Assembly: GCA_014155875.1 (NCBI GenBank)
Contig: JACEFZ010004117.1
Location: 255,001 to 319,000 of the forward strand
DNA: 64,000 nt
Source: Cepaea nemoralis
Taxonomy: Eukaryota > Mollusca > Gastropoda > Stylommatophora > Helicidae
Reading direction: 5' to 3'
In this document: positions 33,370 through 44,149 of the stretch, piece after piece
Layout of the letters: each line of letters opens with the position of its first letter
How positions within the stretch are numbered: the first letter of the stretch is position 1
The notes under the pieces: generated by a model
What the model was told of the DNA's origin: nothing
What the model saw: the letters and a program-made list of their open reading frames with translations, nothing else
Database searches by the model: none
Translations under genes and position numbers: made by a program

Positions 33370-34030
33370 ATTTGCCGGCGTCTTGGAAGAAGGGTTAGCG
33401 AACGGGATTCACAATCCCGCATATTGCGTTCGTAATCAACTGCAAGCCGGCTTCGTGGCTTAGAGGCTATGACTTTTCTCCGTAATCTCGTATACTCTCG
33501 TTTGTAACGTGATGACGGTGAGAATCAGCAGTGGTTCGAATCGTCTTGGAAGAAGGGTTAGCGAACGGGATTCACAATCCCGCATATTGCGTTCGTAATC
33601 AACTGCAAGCCGGCTTCGTGGCTTAGAGGTTATGACTTTTCTCCGTAATCTCGTATACTCTCGTGGGTAACGTGATGACGGTGAGAATCCGCAGTGGTTC
33701 GAATCGCATCGGTAACTTACGGGGTATGTGAGCCGGCCGCTCAGAAAGGCAATGGCAAACTACTGAGCGTAATCTTGCCAAGAAATCAACATACAGCTGA
33801 AAGATGCTGGTGTTGACTGCAATGTCCTGTAAAGGATATACCCAAAACAAAAAAAAATCAACTGCAGGCGATTTGTCATAAGACCGCCTTGTGTTGATTT
33901 TTAACAATAGTATGGGTGTAGGTGGTTCATAAAGCAATGGCAAACTAGTGCACGTAAACTTGCCTAGTAAAACATTAACAACTAAACAATTCTGGGGTTG
34001 ACTGCCACAACCTGTAAACGACGTGCAACT
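33370..34030 (+). repeat. SINE-B2 interrupted by SINE-B1, with a 163-bp tandem duplication
   Basis: The SINE-B2 head (33375-33433) runs to AATCAACTGCA, then a SINE-B1 head begins. The block 33381-33543 is repeated at 33544-33706. A full SINE-B1 (33608-33855) lies between two AATCAACTGCA copies (33597-33607 and 33856-33866). The SINE-B2 then resumes to about 34030. Confidence 0.88.
33608..33855 (+). repeat. Full-length SINE-B1 with 11-bp target duplication
   Basis: This is the best-defined copy of the family, 248 bp long. The head AGCCGGCTTCGTGGCTTAGAGG resembles an A box, GTGGTTCGAATCGC a B box, and the tail ends in an A-rich stretch. It is flanked by AATCAACTGCA. Confidence 0.9.
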
Positions 34031-34254
34031 AACATTATTACATTGGTATTTGTGTTTGTAAGAACCGCCCAGAGATCTATTGGGATACTGAAATAGTGTT
34101 CAACTAAAAAGGACACGCCTAACACGGTTTCTTTCCTCTTCTCTGAAGTTGTGTGGTGACGCACATAGTTTCATTTGCATAAATGAGTTTCAGCAAAGTA
34201 AGTAAGTTTGGGCGGGACATTCAGTTATTCATGGATTTCCTCTCCTGTCCTGGT

Positions 34255-34495
34255 TTCTCATCGGCATCTCTGGCGTAGGGATAGTGAACACAATTTAACA
34301 ATCCTGACATACCGGGTTCCCTGTCAGCCGAAGGCGATTTGAGAGCAGGTCGCTTTGCGTTGATTTTCACAAGGGTACTGAGCGTCGGGCTTTTAGAAAA
34401 CAATGGTAAACTACTGCACGTAAAATTGCCTAGAAAATTGCAAACAGCCATGAAAATGCTTGGGGTTGATTGCGACGTCCTGTTCGAGGACGTGA
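34255..34495 (+). repeat. SINE-B2 copy
   Basis: It starts near CTCTGGCGTAGGGATAG and ends at the tail GCGACGTCCTGTTCGAGG. Confidence 0.78.
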
Positions 34496-34730
34496 ATTAG
34501 CTAGCTTAAACATGTTTTCTCACCTCCTACCCTGGTGTGATGTGGTTACTTTGGTTGTTTCATATACACGTTTTGTGAGGGTTGGGGGGGGGGGACGAGG
34601 TGGTAAGTGTGATGGTTTGATGTACAGGGTAATGTTTTGATACAGTGCTTTGTCGATCAAGATAGCCGTAGATACTGGAACTTACCCCCGTAATTCCACC
34701 AGCAGACCTGTTTTACCGCGCAACCACAAA

Positions 34731-34949
34731 GATATTTTATGGACAACAGGGCTGAATCTCAAATGGCTCGGTCTCTTTACGCAGAGCCACTTGCCGAAAG
34801 AGTCGAACAGAGCACGAATTCCATAGCGACGACCCAGTTACATCTTCGAGAAAATCGCATTCGTGAACTGAATGGGAGAGTTCGGATCCAAACCCGCATT
34901 CTTCTGAGCACGAGGCAGGCTGCTGAACTATTTCGCCACGGAGACCCCT
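34731..34949 (-). repeat. SINE-A copy, 3' truncated
   Basis: On the minus strand it runs from AAGGGGTCTCCGTGGCG (head) to about CTGTTGTCC, without the AAGCGACTT tail. Confidence 0.78.
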
Positions 34950-35299
34950 TAAGTATAAAGGATTGGGCGTGGAAACTTTCGCTGTTATCCTCCTTGAAAT
35001 GGCGACAGAGATGTCTTGAAGGTTATTCACCTTGATGATTCGTGTGTCATGCCACGATAAAATGTTGACCCACGCTATTATTTGGGAAGATTAAGTGTAT
35101 ACTACCAGAGTTATGGATTTAATAATGCACGTATCTGCATAAGATCGCCGCGCCACTATTCCATACACAGAATGTCTGGGCAAATAATACATATAGCTCA
35201 AATACAGTTTGGTTTGAACTAGGTGTCGTTAGATGATGATTTTTGTGGGGTGAGGTTATCTATTAGAAATTAGATGTAGACAGTTAAACATTTTTGAAC
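34950..35299. other. No recognisable feature
   Basis: Unassigned DNA between SINE-A and a LINE end. Confidence 0.4.
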
Positions 35300-35525
35300 A
35301 CATATTATAAGGAGAAATAAATTAGAGAACTTAGTGACAACTGGCAAGATTAAGGGGAAAAGAACAAGGGGGAGGCAGAGAAGTAAATATCTGGATGGCT
35401 TGGACACGTGGCAGTGTTGAGACAAGACTTTGGATCTGATCCACGACTTTGGTGATAGTGTGAGATGGTGAAACATGACAGCCCACGCATATCGACATGG
35501 CACATGATGATGATGCTGATGATGA
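35300..35525 (+). pseudogene. LINE reverse transcriptase C-terminus, decayed
   Basis: Plus-strand sequence with stops gives LENLVTTGKIKGKRTRGR, SKYLDGLDTW and TAHAYRHGT, followed by (ATG)n-like GATGATGATGCTGATGATG. It is the same family as 2760-3080. Confidence 0.75.
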
Positions 35526-35984
35526 TGAGGTTATGTCACTCACAGGCATGGGAGTAAAGTGAATTCCATGTTGTGTATACAAGGACACACAAATGAGTTG
35601 GCAATTGAAAGACTGTTACTGCTTAGCGCTAACCTCACTATTTTGAATGATGGCCGTGCTATAGGATTAGCAAGTAAACAGGGGGGGGGGGGGGGGGGTT
35701 GGTGGGGGACTCTTGATTTTCAGCACGCTAGAATGGTCGGAGAACAGAGGAGAGTGATCACCTGCCATGTGTCGTGCTTAACCCAAAGGGACACATTTAT
35801 CAGACAAGTTTAGTCTAGGCACACTACCATATGCCTTGCAGTCAGTAAACAGCCGTTGCAACTTATTTTCCACGCTCCCGATAGCCGAACGAAAGACACA
35901 AAATAGTTTTTGTTCAACACAAAATATGACGACTAAAAGTTTGTATATTCTGTGAGACTGCTGTTCGTCCATCTCTTGAACTGT
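35526..35984. other. Unassigned DNA with a poly-G run
   Basis: A run of about 19 G lies at 35681-35699. No gene supported. Confidence 0.45.
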
Positions 35985-36045
35985 CTTCCCACTTGTATCG
36001 TTGTCTTCCTCTTGCTCGCTTGCTTGGCAACATATATGAAGACCT
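35985..36045 (-). repeat. Short LINE fragment
   Basis: It matches 39955-40000, encoding the KRARGRQRYKWED region of the LINE at 39837-40440. Confidence 0.5.
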
Positions 36046-36130
36046 TGTATCTGGAGGAGATGTAAAATATACGGTAAAAAGCAGCAAAAACAATGGCCCA
36101 TGATCCAGTGACGTACACTAAGATAAACTC

Positions 36131-37743
36131 AATATAAAATGACACAAAGTAGTGCAGCTTTACATAACAGAGTTACGACACATACAGAACGTTGCGGCGG
36201 TTAGCCTTCATCAGCAAACAAACACATTCACAAACACAACATACAGTCAAGGAGAACTCCTGTGACTACATTAGAATGTGATGACAGGACGAGAGGAACA
36301 AATGCATGGAAAAATAGAAGCAATGAAGAGAAAATGAGAATTGAAAAAAATGTTAATTGAAAAGAATGTTAGTCGGAGAAAATGTTTAATAGAAAAACTG
36401 TTTATAGAGAAAACAACTGCAAACTCACCTCACGTGAGGATCTGTAAATGACTACGGAAATCTCGGGTGTAGCTGGATGTTACGGTTCAGTGAGCACATA
36501 GAAAGAAGGGGGCGGGGTAGGAGGCGGGTAAAATTGAACGTAGTATTGACCACGACCCCATTGTATTATTTAAGGTCTGGGTGGACTGGTGTGCATGAAC
36601 ACGCGTACATACATAGACACACTTCAACAGACAAAATGCTAGTGTATGTGGACATATGTACAGTATATGCAAGAAGAGAGAGAGAGAGAGAGAGGAGAGC
36701 GAGAGAGACAGAGAGAGGAAAAGTGTCTGCGACCTACCACATGGGGCATATTGTAACCTACGAAATAGTCAGTATGGTTGCTAGTCATACAACGCGCTTC
36801 AGGAGCCCCTCGCCCAGTGCTCGAGTTGTTGGGGCTGTGTAAGATCCAACCACTGGCAATGCACGTGAAGAAGGTATGCACAGAGAAGCCAGATGTAAGG
36901 GGAGAGAGAGAGTGAGAGAGAGCGAAAGGGAGAGAGAGAGAGGAAGAGAGAGGGGGAGAGAGAGATAGAGAGAGAGGGAGAGAGAGAGGGAGAGAGAGGG
37001 AGAGTGATAGAGAGAAAGGGAGGGGGAGAGGAAGAGAGAGAGGGAGAGAGAGAGGGAGGGAGAGAGAGAGAGGGTGAGAGCGAGAGAGGGGGAGGGCAAG
37101 AGAGAGATCAAGAGAGGGAGAGAGAGCGCGAGAGGGAGCGCGAGAGGGAGTGAGAGAGCGAGAGAGAGGGAATGAGAGAGGAGGAGAGAGAGCGAGAGAG
37201 AGAGGGAGAGAGCGAGAGGGTGAAAGAGAGAGAGGGCGAGAGAGAGGGAAGTGTGTCTATGTATGTACGCGTGTTCAATGCACACCAGTCCACCCAGACC
37301 TTAAATAATACAATGGGGTCGTGGTCAATACTACGTTCAATTTTACCCGCCTCCTACCCCGCCCCCTTCTTTCTATGTGCTCACTGAACCGTAACATCCA
37401 GCTACACCCGAGATTTCCGTAGTCATTTACAGATCCGTACGTGAGGTGAGTATGCAGTTTTTTTCTCTATAAACAGTTTTTCTATTAAACATTTTCTTCG
37501 ACTAACATTCTTTTCAATTAACATTTTTTTCAATTCTCATTTTCTCTTCATTGCTTCTATTTTTCCATGCATTTGTTCCTCTCGTCCTGTCATCACTTTC
37601 TAATGTAGTCACAGGAGTTCTCCTTGACTGTATGTTGTGTTTGTGAATGTGTTTGTTTGCTGATGAAGGCTAACCGCCGCAACGTTCTGTATGTGTCGTA
37701 ACTCTGTTATGTAAAGCTGCACTACTTTGTGTCATTTTATATT
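36131..37743. repeat. Long inverted repeat with arms of about 495 bp
   Basis: The left arm (36131-36625) is the reverse complement of the right arm (37248-37743) with only scattered differences. The arms are joined by 622 bp of mostly GA-rich low-complexity DNA. A transcript would fold into a very long hairpin. The arms contain a GC-rich block (GGGGGCGGGG), a run of TTTTCAATT-like repeats, and the phrase GATGAAGGCTAACCGCCG. That phrase resembles text seen near the ends of some Penelope-like elements, a link made from memory. No coding frame is supported. Confidence 0.93.
36660..37247. repeat. GA-rich low-complexity loop of the inverted repeat
   Basis: The stretch consists mainly of GAGAGA with variants (GGGAGA, GCGAGA). 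It includes a non-repetitive island at 36725-36895, which contains a GGCAATGCACGTGAAG stretch but nothing I can assign. Confidence 0.85.
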
Positions 37744-37924
37744 GTTTACACTTTCACAGCTTTACCGCAGTTCCACCTAATTTTATTCATACTTTACTAA
37801 GATAACTCAAGCGCTGAGTGGTGCGAAAGTGCACTTCGTTATGGTGTATACTGACTTCAAAGATACCAGAGGGCCGACTGTACAGTTGTCCAAAGCTAGT
37901 ACTTTTGTCATGTTATAGTGATTT

Positions 37925-38090
37925 GCAGTAAACTGTAAAGGAAAGGTTCCGGAAAGAGAGGAGGAGGTCCACCAGTACGGACGAGGGCGCCGGGGATTAA
38001 AGACACCATAGTAATGGAAATGCACGAAGGCAGGAGACTTGGCAGAGGATGTTTGTGATGATAGTGACGTTCTGCAGTGGACTTATTTAT
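37925..38090 (+). pseudogene. LINE C-terminus fragment, degenerate
   Basis: It contains CGAGGGCGCCGGGGATTAAA and an end with GACGTTCTGCAGTGG, both shared in order with 31630-31760. Confidence 0.5.
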
Positions 38091-38189
38091 TTATTTATAG
38101 AACGTTAACATGGTCGAATGAATATCAGCGCTCATCTGTAATATTCTGGTGCGCTGACGCGATATAATTCTTTACACCAGTAAGTTGGG

Positions 38190-38295
38190 CTTAAACGTTG
38201 ACTTCTCGTTCAGAAAGCAACGGCAAACTACTGAACGTAGAACTACCTAGTATATCAACCTGGGGTTGGGGTTAATCGCAAGGGACATGCAACAT
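38190..38295 (+). repeat. SINE-B tail fragment
   Basis: CGTTCAGAAAGCAACGGCAA through GGACATGCAAC matches the family tail with internal changes. Confidence 0.7.
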
Positions 38296-38305
<10 letters not shown>

Positions 38306-38381
<76 letters not shown>

Positions 38382-38398
38382 TGTGTGTGTGTGTGTGT
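38306..38398. repeat. (GA)n(GT)n microsatellite
   Basis: GA repeats are followed by GT repeats, next to a SINE-B tail. Confidence 0.97.
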
Positions 38399-38596
38399 TA
38401 GTTGGGCATGTACGTGCTTGCAGTATGTAATGGAACAGTCAGTGAGCTTTTTTTTTTTTTTTTGAACACTTAAAATAAGGTATTTTGTATTTCATAATCT
38501 GTTAATTTTGTGAACCACTTAATTTATATTAAGCTCCGAATTAGGCCATGGCCCTTGCGAACATGCATGGTAGGTAATGGTCCTACAATTCTTTGC

Positions 38597-38731
38597 TTCC
38601 ATGCCGGGCACAAGTGATACATAGACTGCTTCCATGCCGGGCCCAAGTGATACATAGACTGCTTCCATGCCGGGCCCAAGTGATACATAGATTGCTTCCA
38701 TGCCGGGCCCAAGTGATACATAGACTTCTTC
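38597..38731. repeat. 33-bp tandem repeat, about four units
   Basis: Units read CTTCCATGCCGGGCCCAAGT followed by GATACATAGACTG. The unit is a multiple of three, so the minus strand gives an open 11-residue repeat with no other sign of coding. Confidence 0.95.
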
Positions 38732-38804
38732 ATCATTGGCACTTTAACCCATAGTCAGCCTACTACGAGCCGTCCCATCTTTGGCTTATTGACCAGGTAC
38801 GCAC

Positions 38805-38975
38805 GTGAGAAGCGGCTGGCCGAGTGGCTAGAATGTCGGATTCTCCTTCGGGAGACCCGGGTTCGAATTCTCTGTAAGGTGTGGAGCATTTTTCTGTCGG
38901 GGCAAAAAGAAAACTCTTAGTCTGCACAGTTCGCGGCGACTGCACTAGCCAGGCGGCCTTAATTCCTCAGGATCA
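38805..38975 (+). repeat. SINE-E, tRNA-headed
   Basis: GCGGCTGGCCGAGTGGCTAG is an A-box region and ACCCGGGTTCGAATTCTC a B-box region. A body with GGGGCAAAAAGAAAAC follows. This could also be a tRNA pseudogene of serine/leucine type; the body argues for a SINE. Confidence 0.7.
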
Positions 38976-39011
38976 AGCCCCCTTCCATACACCTCAAGGT
39001 ACTATTTTGTG

Positions 39012-39228
39012 TGTGTGCATATCCCTTACATGACGTTGCAGTCAACATCAGCATTTTTCAGCTGCTGTTGATGTACTAGGCAAGATTACGCTCAGTAGTT
39101 TGCCATTGCTTTCTGAGCGACCGGCTCACATACCCCTAAGTTACCAACGCGGCGAGAACCGATTCTCGCGCAGGTTACGTTACTCACGAGAATATACGGG
39201 ATTACGGAGAAAGACGTTAACCCCTAGA
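39012..39228 (-). repeat. SINE-B1 copy
   Basis: It runs on the minus strand from GGTCTAGGGGTTAACG to GATATGCAC and is closely similar to 47-262. Confidence 0.85.
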
Positions 39229-39434
39229 CCAGCAGTAATTGACAGTTTTATGCCACACACGTGTCCTCCCTATATTATTAATTTCAGTCTCTTCTCGTCA
39301 CCGAGTGTTTTAGGTCTTCCTGTGTTTTGCTTGCCCAGTCATAGTTCAGACAAAGGACTTTTTAGTTTCCCAGGTTTTCTCAGTGCATGTCCAATCCACC
39401 GCTAGCATCTTTTCCGCACCTTTTGATTGTCTGG

Positions 39435-39439
<5 letters not shown>

Positions 39440-39530
<91 letters not shown>

Positions 39531-39552
39531 TCTCTCCCCTCTCTCTCTCCTC
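39440..39552. repeat. (TC)n microsatellite
   Basis: A long CT run with a few CCT changes near its end. Confidence 0.97.
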
Positions 39553-39836
39553 CACATGAACGATTATGTAATACCAGTTTACTACTTCAGTTCCGCACAG
39601 GCACCAGTTAAAATGAATGTTTGTAGTTACTAGTTTGTTAGTCATCTTCTTGGTCTCCATAGTTCCCATCTAGACAGTCGTACAGATTTCACATTCGAGC
39701 TAAATATTCTAATTTTGGCGCCACGTTTACCAGCATCCCCGCCTCTTCCCTACCATCTTCTCATTCCTTTCCACGACTCAAATTTCCTAGTGCTATAAAC
39801 TCTTTTCATGCCTTTGTCAATCAATCGATCAGTCAA

Positions 39837-40440
39837 TCAGGTGCCATCACCGCAATGAAGGTTGGCTGCAATGGATCTCCAACATTGTTTGTCTCTCGCC
39901 TTGACTATACATTCTGTCAGGCTGATCTTCGTACATCTCTTGATGTTATCCTCCCACTTGTATCGTTGTCTACCTCTTGCTCGCTTGCCCTCAACCTTGC
40001 CTTCCAGTATGGTTTTTATAAGAGTATCATGTCTTTTAACGTGGCCAAAATATTTCACTTGTCTCCTCTTTATTTCTTTCATCAACTCTCTCTTCATTCC
40101 CACTTTTTCTAGGACCTCAGCATTTGATTGTTTTTGTTTCCATGAAATATGACATATTCGTCTGTATATCCACATATCCATGGCTTCTATGCGACTTTCT
40201 AGTTGCTTGTTCAATGTCCAGGCTTCCGCGCCAGACAGTAGCGTTCAATATACATATATACATTTGACAATTCTAATTTTTAATGCGCTATTAATCTCTC
40301 TAGATGTTACTACTGATTTCACGCCGTTGAAAGCATTTTTGGCCATTCCTATTCTCTTTTTTGATGTCCATTTCACTTTTGCCATCATCTTTTATTATAT
40401 GTCCATGATAAGAGAAACTTGTTACCTGTTCTAGTATCTA
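39837..40440 (-). pseudogene. LINE reverse transcriptase thumb and C-terminus
   Basis: The last 125 codons are open: QLESRIEAMDMWIYRRICHISW, QVKYFGHVKRHDTLIKTILEGK, RARGRQRYKWEDN and the end NLHCGDGT. Further upstream, with frameshifts, come SFSYHGHIIKDDGKS and VTSREIN. The tail is (GATT)n-like (39812-39838). This is a third LINE family, distinct from the RREALEN and C2H2-finger types. Confidence 0.85.
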
Positions 40441-40507
40441 CCCGTTTACTGTGATCTTGTTGTTGAATTACCATTGCTGTATGCCTTATGTATTCCTATC
40501 CTAAATC

Positions 40508-40894
40508 TTATGTTTTCCCATGTATGTCTACGTTGCTAACTAAACAGGTGTATGATTCGGTCTCTTGTTTTTCCAAAGGAAGATCAGGCTTATCATTTGT
40601 TTCGTTTATTCTCAGTCTTTGTCTTACACCTATGAACTCTTGGACCTGATTATCGTGATCTTCTATCCGTGTGGTTAGCTTATCATGCATCTGATTTCGT
40701 GTGTGGGGCAGGAGGTAAATGTCATCAAGCTGCGTTGTCAGAGGAGCAGCAGCATCATCTTCCACTTTTGCCGTCAAGCGACGTAGGGAGGTATGATTTT
40801 CGTTCCAGCGCCCGATGGGCGGAACTGGAGTCCATTGACTTTTATTTCTGGCGATAGTTGTTGTTATCTTCATAATCCAGTGTACATATATCAT
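40508..40894 (-). CDS. Unassigned 128-codon frame upstream of a LINE fragment
   Basis: This frame has no recognised domain. It is rich in D, E, R and Q, with IEDHDNQVQEFIGVRQRLRI near its middle. The GVRQ phrase and its position just upstream of the LINE at 39837-40440 on the same strand suggest decayed LINE sequence. No transmembrane or signal segment is visible. It may be a chance frame. Confidence 0.25.
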   Translation of the reverse strand: MIYVHWIMKITTTIARNKSQWTPVPPIGRWNENHTSLRRLTAKVEDDAAAPLTTQLDDIYLLPHTRNQMHDKLTTRIEDHDNQVQEFIGVRQRLRINETNDKPDLPLEKQETESYTCLVSNVDIHGKT

Positions 40895-41087
40895 CTTGTG
40901 CTGTTCATTCTAAATTTCAGAATTACAAAATATACCCAAAAAAACAATATTTATAACATGTATGATTCTGCGATACCCATGTGTGAATCTTAATGGGATA
41001 TCCACGTGTAATGTTAGTTAGTTAGTTAGTTATTTAGTTAGTTAGTTTGTTTGTTTGTTTGTTTGTTAGTTAGTCGACAGATCATCC

Positions 41088-41845
41088 TCATTGCACATCG
41101 AACCATTCAGTCCATAAGTGCTCGGATCCCCTCCTCAGCAAATCCCGCAGCGTGTAGCGGCTAACGACGCCAGTTCTGTGTTGGTTTATCAATCTTCTTT
41201 GGCTTCCTGCGTAGTGTTCTTGTTTGGCCACACCTCTTTTAATTTGCTGTTCTCGCAGTCTGACCATGGTTGTAGATTCGCAGTCATCACTTGGTTCTCG
41301 CAAAAGTCTTACTTCTCGTAGTGCATTCAGAATGTCAGCCTGGTCCATGGCGCGTCCGCCCTCCACATTAGCCATACCTGCGAGCTTGTCAGCCCGCTCA
41401 TTTCCTTGTACTCACGCATGCCCTGGCACGAAGATGAAACTAATCTTTGCCTGCCGAGACCGCTTCAGAGACAGCAACCACTGTCTTCGGATCCACCCCG
41501 TCTCTATCCTCTTGAGCATGTTCATTCGCTAAGGACACATGCCCTAGTGAATGTCTGTGTCTCGAGCCATGTTATTGCTTTGCTTACTGCCATGACTTCC
41601 ATAGTCAGGCTACTTGTGGTCTCAACAAACGCACCAGAGTCCTCCTCAATTCTCCCTCCGGTTCGCGCCGTAAAGACCCATGAGCTTCTCACATGTCGAT
41701 AACCGACTCATCTGTGTAAATGACAGCATCACCGTCTAACGTATTCTCGAAATTCAAGCTTGTACTTCCGCCTCCACAGCAGCCGGATTTTCTTGTCTGC
41801 ATTTTCTGTCTAGTTGGATGAAAACTGAAAAGGACGTACATAAAT
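41088..41845 (-). pseudogene. Copy B: decayed RNase H region
   Basis: Similarity to the copy A RNase H persists across this stretch, but it is split over frames with several stops. The YTDES-like remnant near 41700 has lost the DGS context of the first catalytic aspartate. The C-terminal 95 codons (41375-41088) are open and nearly the same as in copy A. Confidence 0.85.
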
Positions 41846-43111
41846 CTATGGCACTTGTACCAACTTCTCGCCAAGTTCTAAGTCCTCTAGCGAACACACC
41901 TGTTGAATAATGTCTTCCGCTTGACTCATCCAAGACCTTCCTCTTTTTAACCTGCTGCTCTTCACCTTCCTAATTTCACTATGCAGTGGATGTTGTGTGT
42001 TTGCGTTGACTCTGAGGTAGGCACGTGCTCTGCAAATTTGTATTCTGTCTTCAATGGTTGGAAAATCAAAATGGTAGCGCGTAGCCCTGCATGCTGTATC
42101 TCTTGTACATCCAAGAATAATGCGCATAGCTTCGTTTTGCATCCTTTCCATCCTTTCTATCTGCTTACGGCTTAGAGTTAGGATCGCCATCGCATATTCA
42201 AAAACAGACATGACCAGCCCCTCGTTTAGGAGGCATAGATGGCGCTGCTCATAGTTTGCTGCCGCCATCACCCGCATCGCAGCCAAACCCCGCTTGGCCT
42301 TTGTTATCACCTGGTCTATGTGCTCATTATAAGCAAGGCTTAGGTAAAAACGTATCCTCGGGTAATTCATTGCCTGCGTTCTTTCCACCGTCTCTGAACA
42401 CATCTTTACAGTTGGTGTTGGACTGTTGACAATATGATTATTCAACGAGAACCAAGTCACTGTTACCTTTATTGGGTTGACCATTGCCCCAGCTTCATCA
42501 CACCAAGTACTTATGCGATTGAGTTCGGTTTGTAGTTCCACAGCAACCTGACCTCTATCCTTACCCTGACGATACACGAAAACATCATCGGCATATGACA
42601 ATATCCTACTAGGTCCAGTGATCTGCTCACTGGTGATTCTCACTGTGTAGGCGTTGAACAGTACCGGAGATAATGGTGATCCCTGTGGTAGGCCAGGATA
42701 TATTGTTGGTTCCGAAGTCCAACAGCCACATCTAAAAACTACTTTCCGTTGGAAGAGGGCTGCAGCGATCCAACTTAGGAGGAACTGACTTATCTTGAGT
42801 TCAAGCAGCTGAAGCATTAAGAAATCCAATGGTACTCTGTTATACGCGTCCTCCAGATCAATCGCTGCAGCAAAGGTTTCAATACCTGAATGGAAACCTT
42901 CATAGACATCATGGGCAAAAACTGCTGCATTGGTCCAGGTTTCTGTTTTGGGACGGTACCCTCCCGGGGTGGGTGGGAAAACACCGTGCTTCTCCAGCTG
43001 GCTTGATATTTTTCTGGCAATTAACTTCTCCAGCAGTTTGCCTGTTGTATTCTGCGTGGTTATTACTCGATATCCCTGAATTTTTGAGTGGTCTTTGCCA
43101 GGCTTCGGCAA
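41846..43111 (-). pseudogene. Copy B: reverse transcriptase (421 codons)
   Basis: The frame runs from the PKPGKDHSKIQGYR motif through AAIDLEDAYNRVPL, GLPQGSPLSPVLFNAY, SYADDVFVY and the thumb region, to a stop at the point where RNase H should begin. The endonuclease is missing because of 5' truncation. The frame shows how the polymerase reads where copy A is shifted, so comparing the two exposes the indels in copy A. Confidence 0.9.
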
Positions 43112-43124
43112 GACCCCACCTCAA

Positions 43125-43760
43125 AAGATTGACGCCAGATACATTTCATAACTTTCTGAGATTTTGAATTGGTGGGAGATGTTCTTATGTGTCCGGTTCA
43201 TAGCGTCATAGAGCGATGTAGCATGTTTTCTAGTTGTGTTAATTATTATATCCAGCTACGTTTCCGCGGTAGAAAGCTATGTCTTAAATATTTGACGATG
43301 TTTTCTTCGATGTGTATCATTAAGATGTCCGCTAAAATAGGAACTAGAAGACTTCTCATTGCCACCCAGTTTCGCGGTAGATTTGTGTGAGGGAGTTATA
43401 TTTAATATTATCAGTGAATAGCTATAGTAATTTTTCCATTGTAGGTGTCGGAATGTCTAATTTACGCGTTTTCTCTTTTATGAATTGGCTAATAATCTGT
43501 AGTTTCTGTTAGGGGAACTTTGGTGAACAGAGGTGTTATATCTATAAATGCCATGTGTTGGTGAACAGAGGTGTTGTATCTATAAATAACATATGTTTGT
43601 ATTTAATGTCCTTAGTGCCCAATAGTTCGACCAGTTCTAATGTCTTTTGATATTTTAGGGTAATTCGTACAATTATGTAAACAAAAAGAGATGATAGTCT
43701 CTGTAAAACTGCTTTGGTGACATTGAAACGTGGTTTGCTTAATTCAGTTGTCATGATTCA
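43125..43760 (-). pseudogene. Penelope-like reverse transcriptase fragment
   Basis: On the minus strand, broken frames give FIDITPLFTKVPLTETTDY near 43540-43480, then an IYRETG piece and VAMRSLLVPILADILM near 43375-43325, then LPRKR. Penelope-like reverse transcriptases have SLFTNVPL, FYRQ-x2-GVAMGSPLGPILADIFM and PRKP-like motifs in this order. The segment has frameshifts, stops and a short tandem duplication of about 34 bp near 43520-43600. No GIY-YIG endonuclease was seen. It abuts the 5' end of copy B. Confidence 0.7.
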
Positions 43761-44149
43761 TTACACTACGTCATTATATGTTGAAATGCCCCCCCCCCCC
43801 CCCGGGTTCCCGTTCTCTCTCCCCCCCCCCCCCCCCCCCAGCTGTATGCACCTGACGTGATACGGCGAAATATGTCAGACAATAAATAACGCAATATATT
43901 CTTTGTTCTTTATAATTCAAATTCACAACAGGAAAACATTGTTTTGAATGTATTGTTTGCTAAGGAAATACTGCGAGGGAGGGACTAAGCGACCCCACAT
44001 TATTATAACCTGGCCTAAAATGTCTCAAACCTAACACTGTACACCCCAGCGGCATGTTTTACCATAGGATTACCTTCAGCTGTTTATGCACTGTGTTAAT
44101 GGCGATTCTTTATGGCTATCACATGTTGTTCTCTTCTCATTAGAAATCA
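43761..44149. other. Poly-C runs and unassigned DNA
   Basis: C runs of about 14-16 lie near 43790-43803 and 43822-43838. The rest is unassigned. Confidence 0.5.

Larger units (their letters stand above)
41013..43119 (-). mobile_element. I-type non-LTR retrotransposon, copy B, 5'-truncated
   Basis: This is the same family as copy A in opposite orientation. Similarity starts abruptly at 43119, inside the reverse transcriptase at the PKP-x-KDH motif, and runs to the (TAAC)n-like tail at about 41013-41072. A 421-codon frame (43111-41846) covers most of the polymerase, including SYADDVFVYRQ. The RNase H part below 41846 is broken into short frames by stops and indels. 5' truncation is the usual outcome of target-primed reverse transcription. 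No clear target duplication was found. Confidence 0.9.

Noticed and set aside
36785..37285. 166-codon SLSLS frame
   Set aside because: Translation of the GA-rich spacer of the inverted repeat.
38826..38880. Functional tRNA gene
   Set aside because: A and B boxes are present, but the sequence continues into a SINE-like body and the stem pairing at the ends looks poor.
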